This document shows, piece after piece, positions 34,087 through 45,918 of a stretch of DNA of 49,232 nt. The stretch's first letter is position 1. The number at the start of each line of letters is the position of its first letter. The position numbers and the translations under genes were made by a program. Origin of the DNA: Rhizomucor pusillus (Eukaryota > Mucoromycota > Mucoromycetes > Mucorales > Lichtheimiaceae). The DNA is taken from NCBI GenBank assembly GCA_900175165.2, contig FWWN02000543.1:1-49232 (forward strand). Reading direction: 5' to 3'. The notes under the pieces were generated by a model. The model was not told where the DNA came from and made no database searches. It worked only from the letters and a program-made list of their open reading frames with translations.

Positions 34087-36419
34087 ATGCATATGGAATC
34101 GTGGATATCTGCGAGTTCACGACTCTATTTGATTTGTGGGTGAGTTGCGGAAACTGGTGGTTAATAAACAGATAGCAAGCAATCTTACCTTTCACCAGTT
34201 TCGTCTCGCTGGGCGGGTTTATGGTAAGAGTTATATCCATCAAAACGGGGCAAAGTTCTCTCACACTGTAACATCCGTATACGTAGTACGGGTAAGCTCT
34301 GTTACATGATATATATCCTTAGCAAATTAGTAGGTTGATTATGCCTAGATACGATACGGGTGCCTTGTCAGGAACATTGGTGATGAAGAACTTTCAAGAT
34401 ACATTTTCAGTCGAGGATATACCCAACGCTGCCATTGTTGTGTCTGTGCCGTTGGTAGCGTCAGCGTTTGCTTCACTGGTACTTATTTCACTTATGAGAT
34501 CCCTCCACTGTCGTCAACTACATGGATCAGTTTCCTCTAGATGTCTGGTCCTATCACAGACAGAATTGGACGGAAAAAGTACTTTTTCGTGGCAGTTACA
34601 ACGCAGTGCGTTGGTGCTGTAATTCAAATCACAGCAAAAGCGTTCCATGCTTTACTTATCGGTCGTATCATTGCGGGGGCAGCTCTCGGGTATGGATAAT
34701 GCTTTGAATTGCTAGAAACGGATGGATCTGTAATAATAGCATTATGTAGGATGCTGAGCATGCTGGTGCCACTTTGTAAGATCAATCTTTTTTTTTTCTT
34801 TTTGCGATTAACTTTTGACGACGTAGAATAGATCAAAGCGAGATTGCTCGCCCTGAGCACAGAGGAAGACTGATTACGTTCTACCAGCTTGGTGTCACGC
34901 TTGGATTCTGCATTGCATTCTGGATTGATTATGGGACGAGTCGACTGGTGAACGGCCTCTCCTGGAAATTACCTGTCAGCCTCCAAGTGGCGCCTCCTAC
35001 GATCATGTTTTTTGGGTTGTTTTTTCTTCCAGAAAGGTATGTAATTCGGAATGAACACGTCAAATTCACGCAGACGACTTAATGTAGTAGTCCACGCTGG
35101 TTGATTTATCGAGGACGTTTCGATGATGCCTTGGCTATCCTGACACACTTGCGTGTTAACCACGGTACCAGCATTGACCGAGACCTTCAGATGGAGTTTG
35201 TTGGTATCGTGCAGGATGTCACCTTTGACAAGATTTATTCGTCAAAGACGTACACTGCTCTGCTTGAAAAGGGCATTGAAAACAATCGCAAACGAACACT
35301 GCTCGGTATTGGAATACACATGCTCACGCAACTGACTGGAATCAATGTCCTTTTGTAAGCTAGCAAAGATATATATAAAGTTAATATACGTCTCCCACAC
35401 GACAAGTTTTTCTCTAGGTTCTATCTTCCACACATTTTGCAATCCACCGGATTCACAGAGATCAACTCGGAATTGCTCGGCAACGGCGTCAGTGGTATTG
35501 TGAATATGTTAGCAACCATACCAGTATTTTTCTTTGTAAGTTGAAAAAAGAAATGGCTTTGTGATATACATTTAAATATATGCACATTTTGCAAAGATAG
35601 ACAAGTGGGACAGGCGGCGTGTCCTGAAAATCGCATCTCTCTGCATGGCGATTTGCATGTTCACGATAGCAACCGTCCTGGGCATATATAGCGACAAGTC
35701 AAAGCAGACAGAAGCGCATATCTATCCTGGGTCGATCATTGACGTGACTATTTATATAAATGACACGAGAGCGACGTATTGCATTCTAGCTTTACTGTGC
35801 ATGTTTGTGGCATGCTTTGCACTGAGCTGGGGCCCACTCGGCTGGATCTACCCTGCAGAGATATACCCGCAGCTGATCCGTGCCAAGGCCATGGGTGTCA
35901 CAACCGCATCCAGCTACTGCTTCAATGTCGCCATTTCACAGATTGCGCCTGTACTCTTTCGATACATCACTTGGGGTACCTACGTCGTCTTTGGATGCAG
36001 CTGTGTGATGATCGCTTGGATCGTTCATGTCTACTACCCAGAAACACGGGTAATGATCAACCGGCAAAGAATTTGGAAAAAGCGCTGAGCAATTGATAAC
36101 CCGTTTCGAAATCTATTTACAGGGCCGTTCTCTGGAAGAAATCCATCTCATATTCAGTGGAGCTCTCATCGACCTGGAGCGACCGGGTGTCCATCATCCG
36201 AAGACAGCAGCGCAGGCGCTGGAACATTTGCAAAACCAACTCAAGCATCTTAGCGACTGCACTGAAAATGCCGCTGCTGGCAACAAGAAACATGCTCGCA
36301 ATAACCGTGCCAAAGTGCTCTCGTCGCCTCCTGTTTTGCATCCAAGATACAAGCGATACTCTACACAAGAAGAAGAAATGTGGCGCATATCAGCTGGCAG
36401 CCTGGTATCTCTGCCCTGA
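34087..36419 (+). CDS. MFS sugar transporter (hexose/quinate-permease type)
   Basis: A 12-helix proton-coupled or facilitative sugar carrier of the plasma membrane; substrate not deducible. Eleven exons (34087-34139, 34199-34223, 34287-34291, 34349-34478, 34541-34689, 34750-34775, 34832-35036, 35091-35354, 35418-35535, 35597-36049, 36123-36419) give 574 aa. Family signatures: GGFMYGYDTGALSG at helix 1 (it spans the 5-nt exon), GPITDRIGRKKYF in the helix 2-3 loop, LIGRIIAGAALGM, YQSEIARPEHRGRL, PESPRWLIYRGR, QLTGINVLLFYLP, GPLGWIYPAEIYPQLIRAKAMG, and the C-terminal PETRGRSLEEI. A hydrophilic cytosolic tail of about 85 aa follows. The start at 34087 gives a short cytosolic N-end. A second ATG at 34093 is also possible. 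AATAAA sequences follow at 36436 and 36497. Confidence 0.92.
34287..34291 (+). other. 5-nt coding microexon (TACGG) of the sugar transporter
   Basis: Flanked by GTAAGAG...ACGTAG (34224-34286, 63 nt) and GTAAGCT...CCTAG (34292-34348, 57 nt). Inclusion joins ATG, TACGG and ATACGAT to read M-Y-G-Y-D, completing the highly conserved helix-1 motif GG-F-M-Y-G-Y-D-T-G. Skipping it shifts the frame. Confidence 0.8.
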
Positions 36420-37542
36420 AAGCAGATTCGATGTAAATAAAAGTCGAAAGCTCCACGGAAAAGGAAATATACCTACAGCGTCTTCTACTCGAGAGCAATA
36501 AACATACGTATGTAAACTTTAAACGTGGGGATTCAGCAAATCAGACAGTTCGCCTAAAAGGACCAGAAAAAATGCTTAACGTTTTGTAGTAGAATCCAGT
36601 ATCAGTAACCATGAAACGGACTCTGTGAATAGAATCATTTGAATTTGCCTTGGAAATATAGCTGGTTAAAGGTACCAGCTTGAATACCGTCGTCCGTTGT
36701 TTGCGTAACCCGGACCCCTAGATCACTGGTCCCCCACGCGATGCATGTTTCCGGGCACTTGGCGAATTCTGCCCGATGATAAGCCCACCCCCAAACTCAT
36801 AAATTGACAGATAGATGATTGTACGTATAATTGTCCGCTCTGTATGTAAGGAGAAAGGTCATGTACAATCATTGTGGATGGAGTTCTATACACAGTAAGT
36901 AAACTTACTGCTAGAACATTACGAGTTTATAGGCAAATGCATTGATAATCAGAAAGTATACAGCAGTGTATGTGATCCCGAAAGATGAAACATATCTTAC
37001 ATGCCAGAAACAAGAACTGCAAAGTTTGTCTTTGTTTTCATATAACCAAGAGTCCTGCCGTAGATCATATGGGTGCCGCATTGGTTACACACATACAGTA
37101 TCTCATCAGGGCATGGGATACCAAAAGCAGAAAACTTATTAGCTCCTCATCATCGTCGGTCTCGGCTTTCTCCCTCCCTCTCTCTGTCACTCGAACTGAC
37201 GTTTTCAATTTAAACTTCGCCGTCTATAACTCTCTCTCTCTCCGTCCTTGCAGCAGCGGCTGTTTGTTGCTGTTGTTGTTGTTTGTCACACGATCAAGGA
37301 TTCTTCTCCGGCACGCTGGTATATTCTTCAAACAACAATGATGCTTATACATATCTGAGTAGAAAGTGGCGCCAATAATGACGATGGTACCACCGTAACC
37401 ATATGTAGTTGAGTTGACATTGCTTCAAACTGTCCAGTTCAAACAGAGGGAGAAACGCAGATGCAATGTTCCTCCTGTTCGGGTTTCTTTTTTAGGATAA
37501 CCTTAGATGGCACATTTAATACATTCCTTCTTGTACTCGCAG

Positions 37543-37563
37543 AAGAAGAAGAAGAAGAAGAAG
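37543..37563 (+). repeat. GAA trinucleotide repeat
   Basis: About seven consecutive AAG/GAA units in intergenic sequence, outside any called gene. Confidence 0.75.
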
Positions 37564-37802
37564 CTTTGCACAGGTCAAACCGCAGAGAGCAGTAACTGTC
37601 TCAAACCGGTATTTTTCGCTGCAAGAATAAGTATTCATACATGGTCATCTGCTTTGTGCATTTACGTAGACAAACAACAAGATTTATTCTGAATGCAAGC
37701 AGCATCAGAGTAATGTTCCGCAATGGTGTCAAGCATATCCCTGCTGCGTGATGTATATGCATCTTTTGACACAATTTGTATAGAAGGACGGCATTAAAAT
37801 TC

Positions 37803-38226
37803 TTATCGAGCGCAGCTCATTTGCTCCTCAGAAAACAATACCTGTATTTGTGCATGTTTCCAATTATGCCATGGATAAGCTTCTCTTCTTGGCCTGTCAA
37901 TTAAGCCGATCAGAGGAAATCCAATTTTAGAGTATATTAAACCGTTAGAGCCATTGCCAGCGTGGACACATTGGTATTCAGGCACTGCTGGCATCCATCT
38001 ACATTGCAGCAACGAACATCTGATCCATCCTTCCACCGGAACACAAGTCGCGTGAGGCAGAGAAATTTAGAGGCATAGTATGAAAGGACCTGAGACGGCG
38101 TTGCTGTGGACAAAATGCAGTGTCGGCATTGATGCGGAATGAAGAACGCGTTTCCCTCATGTGCCCAACTGCGTCAGACCTGCAAAAGGAAAAGATACGA
38201 GCGGCTGTCAAGCAAGATAGCCACAT
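37803..38226 (-). CDS. Candidate small gene, unknown function (two exons)
   Basis: Joining 38226-38090 to 37998-37803 across a 91-nt GT-AG intron gives a 110-aa frame. The start (MWLSCLTAARIFSF) could be a weak signal or targeting sequence. The second exon reads plausibly as protein (QCVHAGNGSNGLIYSKIGF, then LIDRPRREAYPWHNWKHAQ). The donor (GTCCTT) is weak and I recognise no family. It could equally be a decayed or chance frame. Confidence 0.28.
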
Positions 38227-38650
38227 TTGTTCATTCCGAAAACAAAATTGTCGTCGGTAAACGGTAATGTTGTTGTTGTTATTATTCGTTCCTTCTCTAA
38301 CGTGGCTTCCCCGCCCGGAAACGCCAACTGCGTCAATCAGGTACTCAGCCGGAGCGCTGCTGCTGCTGATACAATCACTTGTTCAACTCTTCTTCTGTAC
38401 ACTATCGTTCTTCTTCTTATCTTTTCTTCTGCCCCCTTCTTTGCCAAGCCGGTATGAGACAAATGACTGCTGCTGCGCTCAAACAGGAAAGGAGGAGTGA
38501 GGGGGGAAATTGGATGATGTGCATTTATGTTAGTGTCCCGTGCTCCCCACCTATCGGTCGCTTCGGAGACTCCGCTCCGAACGGTACGTCTTTGGCGTAT
38601 ACCAAGATCGGCATGCTAGTTGGGGGAGGTGGGGAGATTGCCCAAGGAGG

Positions 38651-38666
38651 GAGAGAGAGAGAGAAA
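38651..38666 (+). repeat. GA dinucleotide microsatellite
   Basis: A GAGAGA run upstream of the cyclin gene, followed by a GTGTGT stretch. Confidence 0.7.
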
Positions 38667-38877
38667 GAGCGTGTGTATGTTTGTCATTGATTTATGGCAC
38701 ATGAGACCACCGCGGCTTCCTCAACAGGCAGTTCCGAAAATACAATGAATGCCGAGTTAACAACCCTTTGTTGGTTATAGATAAATACCAGATACCATTT
38801 AATTCTCCTTTTTTTCCCTCTCATTTTACTACTACTACCTCTTCTTCTTCCCCTTCTCACCTTTAATAACAATAACC

Positions 38878-39744
38878 ATGATCCATCCTTCCACTGGCAG
38901 CGGCGAAGCTACTAATCGAATGGATCATCATCATCACATCAGCAGTTCTGGCAGCAGGAGCAACAGCGTTTCCTCAACCTCACTCTCGTCGCGTCCACAC
39001 TGGCGGCCGCTCCCATCCCTTCTCATCGGTATGTAAATGTGATTTTTTGTACATCATCACGTACAATTCTCACCATACATCCACACACCAGATCACATTG
39101 CCATCATCCTCAACAGCGTCATGCCATTTCGTGTGCCTAGCAAACACGTTGCAAAATCAGACACAACGTCCTATCGTAATCGGCGACCGTTGCCAGAATT
39201 GATCTACTTTATCCACAAAATCACTTACTACGCCGGCATCAATTGCCGCACAGCCATTGTTGCTCTGATATATCTTGAACGCGCGAAAGCTGCGATGCCA
39301 AAGAACGCTATAGGCAGCTACGGTATGTAAATTCGTTGTCAATTTTTAGCAGCAGCGTATATTTCGAAAAGATATGAATAATAATTGGCAAATTTTATAA
39401 CAGATACTTGCCACCGGCTACTCCTCGGTGCTATCCTCGTGGCATCCAAGGTGCTGCAAGATACTACCTGGGCTCCTCCTTTCACCTACTCCAATGCGCA
39501 AACTGATGCATCTCCTATTCTTTTGGCAGCCCCGAGGTCACGCTACTATGGCTACACCAATCATTTTTACGTCGGCCCGTTGACGAATGGTCGTCTCTGT
39601 GACATGTGCGGCGGCCTCTACACACTCGATGAGATCAACCTTTTGGAACGCGCCTTTCTCAAACTCATACAGTATCAATGCTGGGTCGATGATGAGCAAG
39701 TGAACGAATACATTCGGCGGAACCGTCAAGATCTCGGCGTATAA
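38878..39744 (+). CDS. Cyclin of the PHO80/PCL family
   Basis: The cyclin partner of a Pho85-type kinase, the class that controls phosphate, glycogen and morphogenesis responses. Three exons (38878-39028, 39092-39322, 39404-39744) give 240 aa. A His/Ser-rich N-end leads into the cyclin box: LPELIYFIHKITYYAGINCRT, ALIYLERAKAAMP, then HRLLLGAILVASKVLQDT, and later LDEINLLERAFLKLIQYQCWV. Between the last two blocks lies an insertion of about 45 residues (Tyr-rich, with a CDMCGG motif) that ordinary PCL cyclins lack. The start ATG sits after a CT-rich leader (AATAACCATG). Convergent with the SNF2 gene. Confidence 0.85.
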
Positions 39745-40174
39745 TTCTTCTTTTGTACATTTACTTGGGTTTTTTTTTTCCATATCTCTTTTCCTGTTGT
39801 CACACCCCGTCTATGCAGTTTTGTTTGATTCTGGGTCTCTCTGTCTCCCTCAGCCCGCGTCCTTTTTTTTTTCGTTGTACATATGCTTTGGCTTGCTACA
39901 TTTATACCCTAGTACATACGTAAATAATGAATTCAATAACAACAACAGTCGTCGTGATCATCATTTGCATCCTTTCATTGTTTAAAACCTACGTACAAGT
40001 TTGGTGGTCTCCTTTTGCATATGCATATAGGATGGAGATTGTTTTAATGTAAAGGTAGCAGTGATAATAAGAGACAAGTACATTGCGGGAGGATTTCCGT
40101 CATCGTTTTGTGTAAACAAACATATTATACACAAAGTGCAGCAGCTCCAGAATTTATGAAAGGGGAGGCAGGGT
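39745..40174. other. Intergenic between convergent cyclin and SNF2 genes
   Basis: T-rich just after the cyclin stop, with AAT repeats near 39925-39950. No gene seen. Confidence 0.55.
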
Positions 40175-43100
40175 TTAATCTGTGTCGTCGTGCAAGCCGG
40201 TGCCACGGAAAAGGTGGAGTAGTTCGTTCAGCCCGAGACGGCCTAGTCGCAAAGAGGCTGCGTCGCCGAGTGCACCGTCTGCCAGCGCCTGTTGTCGGTT
40301 TTACCCTTGTCAGTACATTGTTTCATAGTCTGTGTAAATTTTTTACGTCGGCTTTTTACCTGCTTCTTTCTTTGAAGCTCCAAGATACGATCTTCCACTG
40401 TATTATTGATAAAAATACGATGAACAACAACGTCTTTCATTTGACCGATACGATGAACACGATCAATAGCCTGATTCTCCAAAGCAGGATTCCACCAGAT
40501 ATCCATCATCTACGCGAGAAAAAATCATGAATTAAACATCGATAGATATTTCGAAATCCGTATTTCAACTTACCACTACGCGGTTCGCTTCTGTCAGCTA
40601 TATATAAAAACAGACAGTTAGTGTCTATCATCTAGCAGGAGAAAAAGAGTTGATACTTACATTGAGACCAAGAGAACCACACTTGGTCGAAACGAGCAAT
40701 ACAGTTACGTCAGGGTCTTGCTTGAACGTGGTAAGCATGCGATCTCTCACGGCAACGTTCATTGTACCATCGAACCGCACAAATTTGAACCCGGCTTCAG
40801 TGAGTGGTCGTTCGAGCAAATCAAGCTAATACGAAAAATGTGAACAAAAAAAGATATCATTATTAAATTGCATTGAGACTTACGAATGCTGTGAACTGGG
40901 AGAACACAATCGTCTTGTCTTGATTGTTAGTCTGCTCCCTTGTCTCGTGCAATATTTCAATCAACTTTTCAATCTTGGTGCTAGATATGAAATCGGAGCC
41001 CCGCTTCGCTGGTTTCGATTCATCCGCCACGGCTTCCATCTCACCGTACAGCTCTGGCGCGTGGACTTTGACAAATATTTCGACAGGAACCGTTTTTTCT
41101 GGATCGATATCTCTTCGACATTGCGGACAACGTTTTTGTGAACCAGCATTGGAGTTCAAGTAGCCTGCAAGACATTCGCGACACATGATGTGACCACAAG
41201 AGAAGTTGATTTGTGCTTGGTCGGCCATATCCATGCAAATAGGACACTACACGTGTCTATGAGCATATCTAATTACATCTGGACAGCGCTTTTGCATTAC
41301 CTCGATTTCATTCAAGTCGTTGCTTTTCACCAATCGTTCTACAACCGTCTTATCCATAGCTCGTGCAATCTCTTCTTTGGCTTTGGCGACTGCTTCGTGA
41401 TCGATTTCGGGAGCTTCTATCATCGTCAGACTAGGATGAAGACATGCTTGTCGCAATCGCAAGAGGAGGACGAGGACCGAAGAGTAGTTCTTCATAACAG
41501 TTCCAGCATTCACATATCGGTTGAAGCTTGCTTGTGCTCTCTTATCCACGAAATCATAAAATTTGCGCTCATCCTCTGAGAAATTAACGTGTGTCATATG
41601 GACCGTTCTTTCAGGTAGAGTAATAATAGGTCTGCCGTTGATGGTAGCCTTCTTGGTACGACGCAATGCGATGGCTATACCGAGCAATTTAAATTTGTCA
41701 GTATTTATCATTTACAATCCGAACATTGGATATTCTTATATACCTTTCATCAATGCCTGCACTCTCTTTAGGCCGATTCGGTTGTGACCAGCTGATAAAG
41801 GTTTCTGAATGTGCATTCTGAATTCCGCCCACTCGCAATAAGGTCGTACACGTAGAAACTTGAGCAATGAATACAGTTCCTCAATCTTGTTCTGGATTGG
41901 AGTGGCCGTAAGACACCATCGATACGTGCTTTCTAAACGGCAGCAGGCGGCTGCCATTTGCGTATTTCTGTTTTTTATAGTATGTGCCTCGTCAAGTATA
42001 ACACGATGGAACTTGAGCCGGCCCAAAGGTCCACGTCTGTCTTCTTCTATAGGCAGATCAGAGGACAGTGTCGTGTATGCAGTGACAATGACATCGTATG
42101 GTGCGAGCTCAGTTGGGTCGCTTGGCCGGTTCGGACCGTGGTAAATGCAAACATTAAGCGACGGCCGTGTCTTGGAGATGATTTCTCTGGCCCACTGTGC
42201 GACGAGAGATACTGGGCAAACAACCAACGTAGCTTTGCTTTTGATAAGTTCCGGCGAGCCCCTGGTTTTAGCTTTGCGCATCATAGGAAGTTGATCTATC
42301 GGCGTGAAATCACTGCAAGGTCGAGATACAATCGTGGCTAACGCTTGGATAGTCTATGAATCTGTGTTAGATTGTATACAAAGCATGAAGTTTATGCAAA
42401 ATAATTACCTTGCCAAAACCCATATCATCAAGTAGCATGCCACCCTTGCTGGGGGATGTTTCCATCTTTGTCATCCACCGTAGACCAATTTGCTGATGTT
42501 CCAACAAGGTGACGCCCAAACCGGGAACAATGGCTGCTCTCTCGGCTTCCGTGAGCGTTTCGCTGTCGTCAGAAATATTTTCTAGCAATGCACGAAGCTC
42601 TTCCTCGGTCTTTTGTGCATTAAGCGGTCTAGCATAATCGGAAGGGTAGAACGGCTTTCCAAAGCTCAGCGCCGGCGAGATTGGGATGTTGGTGCCTGCA
42701 AACGTTCTGGGCAAAGCGCGCATGCGTTCGCGGTTAATTTCTTCCAACAACACGTCCCACGAATTCAGCAACGGATTGAAACTCGGAGCAGCATATTGCA
42801 CTCCCTCCATCGGATCATCTGAATCGTAGTCTTCGTCAATCACCATGAATGATTCAGATCGAGCGATTTCCTCAGCGCTATCATCGGTAAGATCGATCAC
42901 TTCGCTGTTAGAAGCAGAACTGTAGGATGCTCCTGCTCCTCCTCTGTTTGTTTGGCTGCTAGAGGATCCAGAAGCTGCTGATGAATTGGGTGGTGGGAAC
43001 GTTGGAGTTGGGATCGCAAATCCTTTGCCGTTATTGATACTTGTCCTTGGCACAGGGCACTTTTGTTTCCAGTGTGAGCGATGTAAACTGCCAGAAGTCG

Positions 43101-43863
43101 GGATCTGCGGGATATTTGGTGGACGTGAAGGCTGGCCTAAAGAGCCTGCAACGTACTGGGGTAAGCCCGAAGTAGGGTGCATCGTTGAGATAGTTGAGAC
43201 GGTTGGCGTGGAGGTTGATGCGGGGAGCGATGATTGTTGTGGTTGATGAGTGGATGCAATTGACGGTGAATTTCTGAGAGGATTTGGGGGAGAGACGGAT
43301 GAAGAGCTTGCTGCTGCTGCCGGTGTGGAGGAGGAGGAGGAGGATGATGATCCAGGGTTGTTGCTGCTGCTTCGACCTGCGTGCATGGCGGTTGCAGCGG
43401 CAATGACAGCGTCTGTAGCTATTCGTTCTCTTTCTCTTTGTTCACGTTCAAGTCTGGCTTCAATGTCGAGTTGCTCCTGAACTTGCCGTGCATAGTCGAG
43501 ATCCGCTTGGGCCTGGCGTTCCAAACGTTGCTGCGCTTTGATCTCTTCAAGATCTATGCCAAGCGAGGCTAGCGCAGCTTCGTCAAGGCCCGCCTCCATT
43601 AGAAATGCATATGCATTAGAATCAATGCCGTCAATCGTGTTGGGCGTGCCACTAGATGACTCCCCATTGGAGTTGTCATTTGCGCCTTGTTCTCCAGGGC
43701 TACTTGTTGCTGTCAAATCAAGCGTGAAGCCGGCTTCGCTGTCGCTGCCGTCGCTGATAAACCCACGACCGCTTTCAGTGGCATCAGAGTCGAAGCTGAA
43801 AGACCGTGCTCGTTTTCCTAGAAGGCTGATCGCAGAACGATCAGGTGAATCACCTGGCGGCAT
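40175..43863 (-). CDS. SNF2-family ATPase with embedded RING finger (Uls1/Rad5/Rad16-like)
   Basis: A DNA-translocating ATPase with a RING ubiquitin-ligase module inserted between its two helicase lobes, the layout of Uls1, Rad5 and Rad16. Roughly 1,000 aa in many exons. A disordered N-terminus of about 340 aa (Ser/Pro/Gln-rich) precedes [11 protein letters not shown], which looks like a SUMO-interacting motif. Lobe 1 follows: [15 protein letters not shown] (Walker A), DEAH box, [13 protein letters not shown]. Then the RING ([19 protein letters not shown]), and lobe 2: [45 protein letters not shown]. The C-end ([15 protein letters not shown], then [10 protein letters not shown]) matches this group. 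SUMO-like motif plus RING favours Uls1-like, but subfamily is not settled. One exon is 24 nt (40574-40597). I start at 43863; an in-frame ATG at 43932 may lie across a 5' intron, since a strong acceptor precedes the coding start. Confidence 0.92.
40574..40597 (-). other. 24-nt exon in the SNF2-RING gene
   Basis: Encodes LTEANRVV, the conserved link in helicase motif V. It is bounded by AG on the 5' side and GTAAGT on the 3' side in the gene's direction. Without it the motif V-VI region is interrupted. Confidence 0.8.
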
Positions 43864-44368
43864 TGCCGGTTGGTGGTTCTGTGAAGAAAAAGAGGCGAAA
43901 AAATTACAAAATCGCAGCAGCTGCAAAGTCATTTATGCGACTCGTGCAATCAAATTCATTCGACCTCACAGGTCTTCCGCGACTTGTTCGTATCTGATTA
44001 TGTCCATCATTATTTGTATGGATCCAAGTATCAACATCAAATGAGTCGCTGCCCTCAGCCATACTGAACGGTAAACATGCTCAGCTTCCCCAACGATTAC
44101 AAATCTATGTGTGGCGCTATTAGCATGTCACTGAGGTTTATCGGTCTCTGACAAACAAGGAACGTTGTTACAAGAAATGACATCGATGTCTGTCACTGCA
44201 ATTACTTGTTCACATAGACAATTTTTTTGTCCAGTTTTATTGTTTACAACCAAGGGAAATGCTTTATTCTGATCATGTAAATTCCACATATACATTATTG
44301 TAAATAATGCAACAGTAATATGCAAGCGTATTCAAGACAGTACGGCACACAGGTCAACTGATGTGTAT
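43864..44368. other. Intergenic: SNF2 upstream region and ankyrin gene 3' region
   Basis: Contains a possible 5' non-coding exon and intron of the SNF2 gene (pyrimidine-rich tract and CAG at about 43880-43900, minus strand). No other gene seen. Confidence 0.5.
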
Positions 44369-45918
44369 TTACACATTGCACGGAGACTGTCGTTCTTTCC
44401 TCGTCGACCAACTCCACAAGCGTGAAAAGTAGGCTTTAAGGGATGGTCGTCTTGATACCACATTGTTGTTTTTTAAAAGTGGTGATGGCGTTGTTGTTGT
44501 CCACAGTTCTTTGTTGTTTTTCTCCAAGTCTTCATCTCCTCCTTGGTGATCTATCTGCTCTGTTACTGCTGGCGGTGATTCTGTTATTTTTGGCTGTACA
44601 TCTACTGTGCCCTTTTTCGGTAACGGCATGAATCCAACATCAAGGGTCGGTTTTCGCACAAGATCGATACTCTTGTGCGACGCATTAGATAGCCTTTTGA
44701 GCGATATCCGCGAGGAGGACTGGGTATCCGAAGAAGACTTGCGTCTTGTATTTTTCCACCAGGAACGTCGTCGTTGTCGGAAATGGCTGCTGTTGTTTCC
44801 CAAAGCCTCTACCGTGCTTTCTTCAACGGTTGGAAATGGCGGTCTTTTCACAGACTCCAAAGCTGCATTGAGCGAGTCGACGCTGTCTACTGAGTTTCTA
44901 TATACATGGTCCGTCACCGCCGCCGCTGCACTGTCGAGCGGATGGTGGACATCAACTTTGTTGCTGTTGTTGGCGTAACCGTACGCTCTCCTTTCAAGGG
45001 ACTGGAGATAATTTTCATCATCGTAGTGGTTTAGGACACCCTGGCCATAGTAATCTGTTGTTGTCGTCCGAGGAGGTGTTCCGATCGTGCTGGAATTCTC
45101 CTCCTCTTCCTCTTCTTCTTCCACGGATCCATTCGAGGAAGCCAGATCGGGTACTCCACGGCTGTTATTGCGAGACTGGTGGGCAATGTCGATAGAAGGT
45201 GTGGGTACAGGCATCGTGCTTAACGGCGGAATGTTGAGCTGCTGGCGCTCAACAATGGCAGGAAGACTTGGTCGACGGGCACGAGTAGTCGCTATCGTTG
45301 TCGTTGTCGAAGCATCCAAAGATCGCCTTCCTCGCAATCGTTGTAGTAACTTAACAATATCGGTATGATGCTTTGCAACCGCCAAGTCCATCGGCGTAGA
45401 TCCGTACTTGTCCCTCACATCTACCGCTGCACCGTTGCGTAGCAAGAGATCGACAATTTTTATGCAGCCGTTAGCGCATGCAACGTGCAGTGCCGTTGAC
45501 CCCGTCGCACCAGGCGCGAGCTGCATTTTATCAAGACTGCTGTTCTTCTTTGACCATCTACATGCGTTGTTGTCATTAGGGCGGTGTAAGCAGGATTCAG
45601 ATTTTTTATGATTACCTTTGCTCATTGACCTTGGCACCTCTGTCAATCAGGTATTGTACGACCGCAACGTTGGTATCACAAGTGCAGGCTAGCTGCAGCG
45701 GCATAAATCCATTCATGATGGAATCAATGGCCGCTCCGTGGTCGAGTGCAAACTTTACAAGCCCTGGAACACTTGCGTAAGAATCTACAATCTCATTCAT
45801 CCATTTTGGAATGGGAGTGAGTGAGTGACCTACCAACATTGCCGGTCATTGCGGCGTAGTGGAGTCCGAGAAGACATGAGTAGTTGGCGTCAGTAGTAGT
45901 TTTTGTATTGTCAGGCAT
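44369..45918 (-). CDS. Ankyrin-repeat protein with long disordered C-terminus
   Basis: Three exons (45918-45834, 45763-45616, 45557-44369) give 473 aa. About three to four ankyrin repeats fill residues 10-150: LGLHYAAMTGNVGLVKFALDHGA, MPLQLACTCDTNVAVVQYLIDRGAKVN, TALHVACANGCIKIVDLLLRNGAAVD and TPMDLAVAKHHTDIVKLLQ. A long Ser/Thr-rich disordered region follows, with a poly-Glu run, basic clusters (RQRRRSWWKNTRRKSSS) and many possible basophilic-kinase sites (RRxS), ending SLKAYFSRLWSWSTRKERQ. No membrane segment. Likely a signalling or scaffold protein; partner unknown. An upstream out-of-frame ATG gives a four-codon frame (MNKY then stop) overlapping the start region, which might lower translation. 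Confidence 0.85.

Larger units (their letters stand above)
36420..38877. other. Gene-poor 2.5-kb stretch with repeats and one candidate small gene
   Basis: Begins with the transporter 3' UTR (AATAAA at 36436 and 36497). Holds a GAA run at about 37543-37563, CT-rich tracts near 37170-37240, a GA microsatellite at about 38651-38666, and an imperfect hairpin near 36893-36915. One minus-strand two-exon candidate is listed separately. The final part is the cyclin promoter and 5' UTR, which is CT-rich. Confidence 0.5.

Noticed and set aside
36893..36915. Short inverted repeat CAGTAAGTAAACTTACTG as a regulatory hairpin
   Set aside because: Short, AT-rich and isolated, with no nearby gene whose expression it could plausibly control. 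Such repeats are expected by chance.
43864..43932. Upstream ATG at 43932 as the start of the SNF2-RING protein
   Set aside because: The segment before 43895 ends in a pyrimidine-rich tract plus CAG, so it looks like intron. The ATG at 43863 is the safer start, though the longer form remains possible.
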